Notes: generated by a model from the sequence alone, not told the origin. A stretch of 5,183 bases of DNA from an uncultured Lachnospiraceae bacterium (GCA_946409475.1 CAMJWQ010000257.1:1-5183), one strand, 5' to 3'; counted from the first letter of the stretch, positions 1 to 5,183 are shown. Translations and numbers: made by a program.

Positions 1-50
1 GTATTACAATATCCTGTCCTGGGAATTATTTGTAATGCTTTTTCTTTATT
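1..50 (+). terminator. Rho-independent terminator of an upstream unit (left edge cut)
   Basis: GTATTACAA at 1-9 pairs with TTGTAATGC at 30-38, giving a 9-bp stem with one G-U wobble (2/37). A short inner stem is possible (11-14 with 22-26, one bulged A). The stem is followed directly by a T-rich run at 39-50 (TTTTTCTTT then ATT). This is the usual shape of an intrinsic terminator. The left arm may continue beyond the window, because the T-run could pair with upstream A residues that cannot be seen. It probably closes a gene lying to the left and separates it from the leuB unit. Confidence 0.6.
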
Positions 51-162
51 TATTAATAGGAATGTAAAAAGTAATATAAATAGAGGGGATAATATCCGGC
101 TTAACATAACCACAAGTTATGGAAGCCATGGCTAAATTATATGGGGTGCCATTAGTAATCGG
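51..162. other. Non-coding leader region, rich in short inverted repeats
   Basis: No convincing gene is present. Short open frames exist, but they lack a ribosome binding site or overlap the terminator-like hairpin. The stretch contains several perfect dyads: GGATA-A-TATCC (87-97), CATAAC-N5-GTTATG (105-121) and AGCCATGGCT (124-133). ATGGC (128-132) could also pair with GCCAT (148-152). None is followed by a T-tract, so they look more like protein-binding sites or leader structure than terminators. The T-box consensus is absent. Confidence 0.5.
105..121. promoter_or_regulatory. Candidate LysR-type regulator binding site (ATAA-N7-TTAT dyad)
   Basis: CATAAC (105-110) and GTTATG (116-121) are perfect inverted 6-mers around a 5-nt spacer. 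The core reads ATAA-N7-TTAT and satisfies the T-N11-A rule (T107, A119) of LysR-type regulator sites; the same ATAA-N7-TTAT shape is known for CcpC of Bacillus. Its centre lies about 50 bp upstream of the predicted -35 box, somewhat further than the usual LysR position. No regulator gene is in the window, so the identity of the binding protein is inference. Confidence 0.35.
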
Positions 163-191
163 TTGAAAATACGGGTAAAATGAGCTATTAT
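163..191 (+). promoter_or_regulatory. Sigma-A-type promoter for leuB-ilvD-ilvB
   Basis: TTGAAA at 163-168 and TATTAT at 186-191 each match the vegetative consensus at five of six positions and are separated by exactly 17 bp. Transcription would start near 197-199, leaving a 5' UTR of about 45 nt before the leuB start at 243. The position also argues against an in-frame ATG at 180 as the leuB start, since that codon lies inside the promoter spacer. It is called by eye from consensus match and placement. Confidence 0.6.
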
Positions 192-201
192 GTAAGAGAC
201 C

Positions 202-222
202 TGATTATTAGGTTCCTAATCA
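202..222 (+). promoter_or_regulatory. Dyad / stem-loop in the leuB 5' UTR
   Basis: TGATTA (202-207) and TAATCA (217-222) are perfect inverted 6-mers around a 9-nt centre. An alternative register pairs TTAG (208-211) with CTAA (216-219). The dyad lies a few bases after the predicted transcription start and ends 8 nt before the ribosome binding site. It could be an operator overlapping the start site or a short 5' stem-loop affecting mRNA stability. It also fits T-N11-A (T206, A218). It is not a terminator, as no T-run follows. Confidence 0.35.
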
Positions 223-230
223 AATATAGA

Positions 231-237
231 AAGGGAG
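231..237 (+). promoter_or_regulatory. Ribosome binding site that fixes the leuB start
   Basis: AAGGGAG lies 5 nt upstream of the ATG at 243, a strong Shine-Dalgarno match at a usable distance. The alternative in-frame ATG at 180 has only a weak CGGG-like stretch before it, so 243 is the chosen start. Confidence 0.8.
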
Positions 238-242
238 ATTTT

Positions 243-1328
243 ATGAACGCAAATTTAGCGGTGATACCGGGTGATGGAATCGGACCTGAAATTATTACGG
301 AAGCAAAAAAAGTGATAGATAGAATCGGGATACAATACCAACATACATTTTCCTATACGGATGTATTAATGGGCGGAGCATCCATTGATGTTTATCAAAA
401 TCCTTTAACGGATGAAGCCATAAATAGCTGCTTAAAAAGTGACGCCGTACTAATGGGATCCATAGGAGGAGATCCGGAAACCTCTTCCTGGTATCAGCTG
501 CCGCCTCATTTAAGACCGGAAGCAGGACTTTTAAAGCTAAGAAAATCATTACGCTTATTTGCCAATCTTAGACCGGCCCTTTTATATGAGGAGTTAAAAA
601 ATGCCTGCCCTTTAAAAAATGAAATTGTTAATGACGGTTTTGATATTATGATCTTAAGGGAACTTACAGGAGGCTTATACTTCGGTGCAAGAAAAACGGT
701 AATGGAAAACGGTGTTGAAAAAGCTTATGATACCTTGACTTATGATGAAGATGAAATCAGAAGGATTGCTGTCAGGGCTTTTGAAATTGCTGATAAAAGA
801 AGGAAAAAAGTAACCAGCGTGGATAAAGCGAATGTATTGGATTCCTCCAGGCTCTGGAGAAAAGTAGTGAATGAAACGGCAAAAAATTATCCTCATATCA
901 CCCTGGAGCATATGCTGGTTGATAATTGTGCCATGCAATTGGTAAAAAATCCGGGACAGTTTGATGTGATAGTAACAGAAAATATGTTTGGAGATATTTT
1001 ATCCGATGAAGCCAGTATGATTACCGGTTCCATTGGTATGCTGGCTTCGGCCAGCTTGAATGAAACGAAATTCGGACTTTATGAACCAAGTCACGGATCG
1101 GCCCCCGATATTGCGGGGAAAAATATAGCGAATCCCATTGCCACTATCCTGTCGGCAGCAATGATGCTGCGTTTTACTTTTGATTTGGATAAGGAAGCGG
1201 AAGCGATAGAAAGGGCGGTCAGCCAGGTTCTAAAACAAGGGTACCGGACAGCCGATATTATGTCTGAGGGGATGAAGTTAGTTACCACATCAAAAATGGG
1301 AGATTTCATTTGTACATATATAACATAG
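243..1328 (+). CDS. leuB: 3-isopropylmalate dehydrogenase
   Basis: This cytoplasmic enzyme of leucine synthesis oxidatively decarboxylates 3-isopropylmalate to 2-ketoisocaproate with NAD+ and a divalent metal. The product is 361 aa, normal for LeuB. It begins with the family N-terminus (AVIPGDGIGPEI, residues 6-17). Substrate residues are visible: Arg100, Arg110, Arg139, Tyr146 (in RELTGGLYFG) and Lys195 (in SVDKANVL). The metal-binding aspartates are Asp227, Asp251 and Asp255, the last two in the NMFGDILSDEAS signature. HGSAPDIAGKNIANP (284-298) carries Asp289, which marks NAD+ rather than NADP+ preference. Together these separate it from isocitrate dehydrogenase; tartrate dehydrogenase-like relatives are less likely given the neighbours. 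The start at 243 is set by AAGGGAG 5 nt upstream. An in-frame ATG at 180 would add 21 residues but has a poor ribosome site and lies within the predicted promoter. It is the first gene of a probable operon, 95 nt before ilvD. Confidence 0.95.
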   Translation: MNANLAVIPGDGIGPEIITEAKKVIDRIGIQYQHTFSYTDVLMGGASIDVYQNPLTDEAINSCLKSDAVLMGSIGGDPETSSWYQLPPHLRPEAGLLKLRKSLRLFANLRPALLYEELKNACPLKNEIVNDGFDIMILRELTGGLYFGARKTVMENGVEKAYDTLTYDEDEIRRIAVRAFEIADKRRKKVTSVDKANVLDSSRLWRKVVNETAKNYPHITLEHMLVDNCAMQLVKNPGQFDVIVTENMFGDILSDEASMITGSIGMLASASLNETKFGLYEPSHGSAPDIAGKNIANPIATILSAAMMLRFTFDLDKEAEAIERAVSQVLKQGYRTADIMSEGMKLVTTSKMGDFICTYIT

Positions 1329-1423
1329 GTTATTATAAATGTGGTTTGTATATAAACAGGATTGTTAAAGTATTTTAAACCCGCAATAAACAGATAGGGA
1401 TTGAAAAAAAGGAGAGATATCAT
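1329..1423 (+). other. leuB-ilvD spacer, no clear promoter or terminator
   Basis: The 95-nt AT-rich gap holds no stem with a T-tract and no good -35/-10 pair, so co-transcription of leuB and ilvD is likely. Three small dyads are visible: ATAAC-N4-GTTAT across the leuB stop (1320-1333), the near-palindrome GTTTGTATATAAAC (1344-1357), and TTAAA-N4-TTTAA (1365-1378) beginning inside a TTGTTAA motif. They may be chance in AT-rich DNA. The ilvD ribosome site AAGGAG is at 1409-1414. Confidence 0.4.
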
Positions 1424-3091
1424 ATGAGAAGTGATTCAGTTACGAAGGGGATGCAGCAGGCGCCCCATAGATCCTTGTGGAATGCTCTGGGATTTACCAG
1501 GGAAGAGCAGGAAAAGCCAATAGTCGGGATTGTAAGTTCCTATAATGAAATAGTACCGGGGCATATGAATTTGGATAAAATTGTAAATGCGGTTAAAATG
1601 GGGGTGGCAATGGCAGGAGGTACGCCTGTTGTATTCCCCGCTATCGCTGTGTGTGACGGAATTGCCATGGGTCACATCGGAATGAAATATTCCCTGGTAA
1701 CAAGGGATTTAATCGCCGATTCCACGGAAGCCATGGCTATGGCTCATGCATTTGATGCTCTTGTTATGGTGCCGAATTGTGATAAAAATGTACCGGGATT
1801 GTTAATGGCGGCTGCCAGAATCAATATTCCCACCGTCTTTGTATCGGGAGGTCCTATGCTGGCAGGAAGGGTTAACGGACAAAAGACCAGCCTTTCCAGT
1901 ATGTTTGAAGCCGTTGGTGCTCATGCTGCCGGGATGATGACAGAGGAGGAAGTAGGGGAATATGAAAATAAGGTATGTCCCACCTGCGGCTCCTGTTCCG
2001 GAATGTATACGGCTAACAGCATGAATTGCCTGACAGAAGCCCTTGGAATGGGTCTAAAGGGCAACGGTACCATTCCGGCTGTTTACTCTGAGAGGATTCG
2101 TCTTGCCAAGCATGCGGGGATGAAGGTGATGGAATTATATGAAAAAAACATCAGACCCAGGGATATTATGACGAAGAAAGCGTTCCTAAATGCTCTTACG
2201 GTGGATATGGCCCTTGGCTGTTCCACAAACTCCATGCTGCATTTGCCGGCCATTGCTCATGAGGCGGGTGTAGAATTAAGTCCTGAAATGGCCAACGAAA
2301 TTAGTGCCAGAACTCCTAATTTGTGCCATCTGGCACCGGCCGGACATACTTATATGGAGGACTTAAATGAAGCCGGCGGCGTTTATGCGGTTATGAATGA
2401 GCTGGACAAAAAAGGGTTATTGGATACGGATTTAATGACGGTTACAGGTAGGACTGTGAAAGAAAATATAAAGGGCTGCAGGAATTTAAACGAAGAAGTG
2501 ATTCGTCCCATTACGAATCCATTTAGTGAAACAGGCGGAATAGCCGTGTTAAAGGGGAATCTTGCGCCTGATACTGCCGTAGTGAAACGGTCGGCCGTAG
2601 CACCGGAGATGATGGTGCATGAAGGCCCTGCCAGAGTATTTGATTGTGAAGAGGATGCGATAGCAGCCATAAAAGCAGGGAAGATTGTTGCAGGTGATGT
2701 GGTAGTCATCCGTTATGAAGGACCAAAGGGGGGACCGGGAATGAGAGAAATGCTCAATCCTACTTCTGCTATTGCAGGTATGGGTTTGGGATCCAGCGTG
2801 GCCTTAATTACCGACGGCCGTTTTTCGGGAGCTTCCAGAGGGGCATCTATCGGACATGTGTCACCGGAGGCAGCTGTTGGTGGAAATATTGCCCTTGTTG
2901 AAGAAGGCGATATCATAAAGATCGATATACCGAATAATAAATTGGATTTTGTAATATCCGGCGAAGAATTGGAAAAAAGACGAAAAGCATGGACACCGAG
3001 AAGGCCAAAGGTCACAACGGGATATCTGTCCCGCTATGAAGCTATGGTTACTTCCGGAAACAGAGGAGCCATTTTAGAAGTACCGAAATAG
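1424..3091 (+). CDS. ilvD: Dihydroxy-acid dehydratase
   Basis: This cytoplasmic iron-sulfur enzyme dehydrates 2,3-dihydroxyisovalerate and 2,3-dihydroxy-3-methylvalerate to the keto acids that precede valine and isoleucine (and leucine through 2-ketoisovalerate). The 555 aa length fits the shorter bacterial form. The IlvD/Edd signature CDKNVPGLLMAA starts at Cys119, with Asp120 and Lys121 as expected metal-site residues; Asp78 lies in VCDGIAMGH. The second cluster region is CPTCGSCSGMYTAN (from 185), with Cys191 at the conserved ligand position. The C-terminal signature ITDGRFSGAS (462-471) contains Ser468, the expected catalytic base. At residue 46 the sequence is VPGH, as in E. coli IlvD, where [2Fe-2S] plant-type enzymes have a cysteine (PCN). 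This suggests an oxygen-labile [4Fe-4S]-type enzyme. Phosphogluconate dehydratase (Edd) is less likely because of the leuB and ilvB neighbours. AAGGAG sits 9 nt before the ATG. ilvB follows after 16 nt. Confidence 0.96.
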   Translation: MRSDSVTKGMQQAPHRSLWNALGFTREEQEKPIVGIVSSYNEIVPGHMNLDKIVNAVKMGVAMAGGTPVVFPAIAVCDGIAMGHIGMKYSLVTRDLIADSTEAMAMAHAFDALVMVPNCDKNVPGLLMAAARINIPTVFVSGGPMLAGRVNGQKTSLSSMFEAVGAHAAGMMTEEEVGEYENKVCPTCGSCSGMYTANSMNCLTEALGMGLKGNGTIPAVYSERIRLAKHAGMKVMELYEKNIRPRDIMTKKAFLNALTVDMALGCSTNSMLHLPAIAHEAGVELSPEMANEISARTPNLCHLAPAGHTYMEDLNEAGGVYAVMNELDKKGLLDTDLMTVTGRTVKENIKGCRNLNEEVIRPITNPFSETGGIAVLKGNLAPDTAVVKRSAVAPEMMVHEGPARVFDCEEDAIAAIKAGKIVAGDVVVIRYEGPKGGPGMREMLNPTSAIAGMGLGSSVALITDGRFSGASRGASIGHVSPEAAVGGNIALVEEGDIIKIDIPNNKLDFVISGEELEKRRKAWTPRRPKVTTGYLSRYEAMVTSGNRGAILEVPK

Positions 3092-3107
3092 GGAAGGGAG
3101 CAATAAC

Positions 3108-4790
3108 ATGCAGTTAACTGGGGCAGAAATAGTCATTGAATGTTTAAAGGAGCAGGGTGTCGACACGGTATTCGGCTATCCGGGAGGCAGTATTTTAAAC
3201 ATTTATGATGCCATATATCGGTATAAGGATTCTATTAAGCATTATTTAACATCCCATGAGCAGGGAGCCGCACATGCGGCGGACGGTTATGCAAGGGCAA
3301 CGGGGAAAGTGGGAGTATGCCTGGCTACCTCGGGCCCCGGAGCTACGAATTTAGTAACGGGAATAGCAACGGCCTATATGGATTCCATACCTGTTGTGGC
3401 CATAACGGCAAATGTCGGAGTTCCTTTATTGGGGCGTGACAGCTTTCAGGAAATAGATATCACGGGCGTTACCATGCCCATAACGAAGCATAATTTTATC
3501 GTAAAGGATGTAAATGAGCTGGCAAAAACGATACGGAAAGCATTCTGGATCGCCGGGTCAGGCAGACCCGGTCCGGTCTTAGTGGATATCACCAAAGATG
3601 TTACGGCAAATAAAACAGAATATTCCTACGAGAAACCGGTTCCCATACAAAAGATACCGAAGGATGTCCATCATGAAAACAGAAGCGAAAAAATAAAAGC
3701 GGCTGTGGATTTGATTAAAAACAGCAAAAAGCCCTTTATCTTTATCGGAGGCGGCGTCATAAGCTCTGAGGCTTCCGAAGAAGTACGTGAATTTGTAAAA
3801 AAAGTACAGGCGCCCGTTACGGATACCTTAATGGGGAAGGGGGCATTTCCGGGAACGGATGAGCTGTATATGGGTATGCTGGGTATGCATGGTACGAAGG
3901 CGGCTAATTTAGGTGTTACGGCATGTGACCTTTTAGTCACCATAGGTGCAAGGTTTAGTGACAGGGTTACGGGAAATGCCAAAAAATTTGCCCATAATGC
4001 GAAAATTCTGCAAATTGATATAGATCCGGCAGAAATTAATAAGAACATCATGACGGAGGCACATATCATAGGTGATATCAAGGAAATACTTACGGATTTA
4101 AACGGAGCATTGGAGGCGCAGGAGCATGATGAGTGGATTGAAGAAGTAAAGGGCATAAATAAAAAATATCCCTTACGTTATTATGAGGAATCCTTAAACG
4201 GACCTTATATTATTAAGACCATCTATGAGGCAACAAAGGGAGAGGCAATCATTACAACGGATGTCGGACAGCATCAGATGTGGGCATCCCAGTATTATAA
4301 ATATAAGTATCCCAGGACTTTTTTAACCAGCGGCGGACTGGGAACCATGGGATTTGGTCTGGGAGCCTGTATCGGTGCCAAGATAGCATGTCCGGATAAA
4401 ACTGTTATCAACATTGCAGGTGACGGCTGCTTTCGGATGAATATGAATGAAGTCATAACGGCAGTACGCTACCGGATACCAATTATTCAAGTGGTAATTA
4501 ATAACCATGTTTTAGGTATGGTTAGGCAATGGCAGACATTATTTTATGAAAAAAGATATTCTGAAACCATATTTGAGGATGCCTTGGATTTTGCAAAATT
4601 AGCGGAAGCTATGGGGGCTGTGGGAATAAGGGTAACGACTAAGGAAGAGCTGGAAAATGCTGTAAACAAAGCGGCTGGATTAAAGAAACCCGTTGTTATT
4701 GATTGCATCATTGACCAGGATGATAAGGTCTTTCCCATGGTACCTGCGGGAGCTCCTATTGAAGAAGTATTTGATGAAAATGATTTATAG
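3108..4790 (+). CDS. ilvB: Acetohydroxyacid synthase, catalytic (large) subunit
   Basis: This thiamine diphosphate enzyme condenses two pyruvates to acetolactate, or pyruvate with 2-ketobutyrate to acetohydroxybutyrate, the first common step of valine, leucine and isoleucine synthesis. The 560 aa protein has the three expected domains: N-terminal pyrimidine-binding (about 1-165) with catalytic Glu51 in SHEQGAAHAADGYARA; central FAD-associated (about 192-325) with GARFSDRVTG (280-289); C-terminal diphosphate-binding (about 385-532) with GDG (438-440) and Asn465-Asn466. The RFSDR sequence is one change from the RFDDR motif of biosynthetic FAD-containing enzymes, which favours IlvB over catabolic AlsS. 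MVRQWQ (Trp475) and the tail VFPMVPAGAP are also family-typical. At herbicide-contact positions, Gly104 and Ser112 replace the plant Pro197 and Ala205 by my hand alignment. AAGGGAG precedes the ATG by 7 nt, and the 16-nt gap to ilvD indicates co-transcription. The regulatory subunit gene ilvN does not follow. Confidence 0.95.
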   Translation: MQLTGAEIVIECLKEQGVDTVFGYPGGSILNIYDAIYRYKDSIKHYLTSHEQGAAHAADGYARATGKVGVCLATSGPGATNLVTGIATAYMDSIPVVAITANVGVPLLGRDSFQEIDITGVTMPITKHNFIVKDVNELAKTIRKAFWIAGSGRPGPVLVDITKDVTANKTEYSYEKPVPIQKIPKDVHHENRSEKIKAAVDLIKNSKKPFIFIGGGVISSEASEEVREFVKKVQAPVTDTLMGKGAFPGTDELYMGMLGMHGTKAANLGVTACDLLVTIGARFSDRVTGNAKKFAHNAKILQIDIDPAEINKNIMTEAHIIGDIKEILTDLNGALEAQEHDEWIEEVKGINKKYPLRYYEESLNGPYIIKTIYEATKGEAIITTDVGQHQMWASQYYKYKYPRTFLTSGGLGTMGFGLGACIGAKIACPDKTVINIAGDGCFRMNMNEVITAVRYRIPIIQVVINNHVLGMVRQWQTLFYEKRYSETIFEDALDFAKLAEAMGAVGIRVTTKEELENAVNKAAGLKKPVVIDCIIDQDDKVFPMVPAGAPIEEVFDENDL

Positions 4791-4812
4791 CAAAAAATAG
4801 TAATAGCAAAAT

Positions 4813-4850
4813 AAAGAGTTAATTATATATTAAGTATAGTTAACTCTTTT
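4813..4850 (+). terminator. Weak AT-rich terminator after ilvB
   Basis: AAAGAGTTAA (4813-4822) and TTAACTCTTT (4840-4849) are a perfect 10-bp inverted repeat around a 17-nt AT-rich loop. The stem ends in a T-run continued by TTTCAT-type sequence. It begins 22 nt after the ilvB stop, the right place to close the operon. The stem has only two G-C pairs, so termination may be partial. On the opposite strand the stem is also followed by a T-rich stretch, so it could act in both directions. Confidence 0.6.
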
Positions 4851-4851
4851 C

Positions 4852-4883
4852 ATTTCATATGAGGAAACTGCTTCCTATGAAAT
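4852..4883. repeat. Bulged inverted repeat (hairpin) between ilvB and the next gene
   Basis: ATTTCATA (4852-4859) pairs with TATGAAAT (4876-4883) and GGAA (4863-4866) pairs with TTCC (4872-4875). This gives 12 bp with a three-base bulge (TGA) on the left and a five-base loop (ACTGC). It starts immediately after the ilvB terminator. No T-run follows it on the plus strand, so it is not a classical terminator for ilvB. It may be an mRNA 3'-end or 5'-leader structure, or a copy of a dispersed small palindromic repeat; the latter needs the rest of the genome to test. Confidence 0.45.
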
Positions 4884-4914
4884 AAATATAAAAGCGAACG
4901 ATCTCCGTAAAAAC

Positions 4915-4920
4915 AGGAGG
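4915..4920 (+). promoter_or_regulatory. Strong ribosome binding site for the last gene, with facing anti-SD
   Basis: AGGAGG lies 6 nt before the ATG at 4927, an almost ideal Shine-Dalgarno site that fixes the start. CTCC at 4903-4906 can pair with GGAG at 4916-4919 (plus a U-G wobble, 4902/4920) around a 9-nt A-rich loop, so the site could be partly masked in the mRNA. Confidence 0.75.
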
Positions 4921-4926
4921 AATTCT

Positions 4927-5183
4927 ATGGCAACAAAGCCGATTAAAAAACGGATCATATCTGTTGGTATTTTTATTTTACTGCTTGCCGGTATCTACAT
5001 GGGATTCGTATATTATTATTCGAAATATTTTACTTTCGGTACATGGATTAACGGACAATATTGTACGGGAAAATCAGTTGAAGAGGTCCAGGATGAGATT
5101 GCGGAATTGCATAATTCTTATCAATTAGCCTTAATAGATAAAAACGCTGAAAAATTTATAGTATCCGGAGAGGATATCGGCTT
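4927..5183 (+). CDS. Membrane-anchored wall protein, PG_binding_4-like N-terminus (partial)
   Basis: Only the first 85 codons are present; the gene runs off the right edge. Residues 1-9 are short and basic (lysines and arginine), followed by one hydrophobic segment at about 10-31, so the protein is probably anchored with the rest outside the cell. After the membrane segment comes FGTWINGQYCTGKSVEEV (37-54), then a region with YQLALID (65-71) and FIVSGEDIG (77-85). This matches the start of the peptidoglycan-binding domain found in clostridial and enterococcal L,D-transpeptidases (YkuD type) and in VanW/YoaR-like proteins. The C-terminal domain that would decide between these lies outside the window, so no enzyme activity is claimed. 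AGGAGG sits 6 nt before the ATG. The gap of 136 nt and the terminator suggest a unit separate from ilvB, although I see no convincing promoter in the gap. Confidence 0.75.
   Translation, partial: MATKPIKKRIISVGIFILLLAGIYMGFVYYYSKYFTFGTWINGQYCTGKSVEEVQDEIAELHNSYQLALIDKNAEKFIVSGEDIG

Noticed and set aside
2..67. Plus-strand open frame ending TAA at 65-67, reading as a hydrophobic C-terminus
   Set aside because: It overlaps the terminator-like hairpin and T-tract at 1-50. The T-rich run alone yields Leu/Phe-rich translation. It could be the tail of an upstream membrane protein, but support is too thin.
1..107. Minus-strand open frame from ATG at 107 (MLSRILSPLF...) running off the left edge
   Set aside because: No ribosome binding site precedes it, and its hydrophobic stretch comes from the complement of A-rich sequence.
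1..135. Plus-strand frame open from the edge to TAA at 133-135
   Set aside because: Its composition resembles no known protein end, and it runs through the terminator and the palindrome cluster.
136..160. GGGGTGCC at 143-150 as part of a T-box
   Set aside because: The T-box core (GGGTGGNACCGCG) is not present, and there is no antiterminator/terminator pair before leuB.
180..242. In-frame extension of leuB from ATG 180, rich in Val/Leu/Ile codons, as a longer start or an attenuator leader peptide
   Set aside because: It lacks a good ribosome site, lies within the predicted promoter and first transcribed bases, and has no stop codon separating it from leuB. No attenuator terminator follows.
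3671..4156. Long minus-strand open frame inside ilvB (161 codons), and similar antisense frames in leuB and ilvD
   Set aside because: They lie wholly opposite well-supported genes and encode no recognisable motifs; they are by-products of the codon use of the real genes.
4787..4811. Direct repeat ATAGCAAAA (4787-4795 and 4803-4811)
   Set aside because: Nine bases in A-rich DNA beside a stop codon are easily due to chance.
4887..4892. TATAAA as a -10 box for the wall-protein gene
   Set aside because: No acceptable -35 sequence lies 16-18 bp upstream. An extracytoplasmic-sigma reading (GAAC at 4896, CGTA at 4906) has far too short a spacer.

Overview
This window comes from a low-GC Gram-positive bacterium, most likely a Clostridia/Lachnospiraceae-type anaerobe. 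The reasons are AT-rich intergenic DNA, strong AGGAG-type ribosome binding sites, an E. coli-like (oxygen-labile type) dihydroxy-acid dehydratase, and a last gene resembling clostridial wall-binding proteins. The taxonomic call is inference from protein style and gene order.

Layout. Positions 1-50 hold a terminator-like hairpin and T-tract, cut by the window edge, that probably ends an upstream transcription unit. Positions 51-242 are a leader without a convincing gene. They contain several short inverted repeats, including an ATAA-N7-TTAT dyad of the LysR-regulator type at 106-120. A good sigma-A promoter follows (TTGAAA, 17 bp, TATTAT, 163-191), then a dyad in the presumed 5' UTR (202-222). 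Three complete plus-strand genes follow: leuB (243-1328), ilvD (1424-3091) and ilvB (3108-4790). A weak AT-rich terminator hairpin (4813-4850) and a second bulged hairpin (4852-4883) lie after ilvB. At 4927 a new gene starts and runs off the window. It is a membrane-anchored protein whose N-terminus resembles the peptidoglycan-binding (PG_binding_4) part of L,D-transpeptidase or VanW-like proteins.

Function. The three complete genes form a probable leuB-ilvD-ilvB operon for branched-chain amino acid synthesis. IlvB (acetohydroxyacid synthase, catalytic subunit) makes acetolactate or acetohydroxybutyrate. IlvD dehydrates the dihydroxy acids to 2-keto acids, the precursors of valine, isoleucine and, through 2-ketoisovalerate, leucine. 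LeuB is the oxidative step of leucine synthesis. ilvC, ilvN, leuA and leuCD are not in the window.

I found no CRISPR array, tRNA, rRNA, insertion sequence, T-box or other named riboswitch, and no clear sign of a novel system. The points most worth checking are the regulatory region upstream of leuB, the hairpins around the ilvB end, and residue changes at known inhibitor-contact positions of IlvB.
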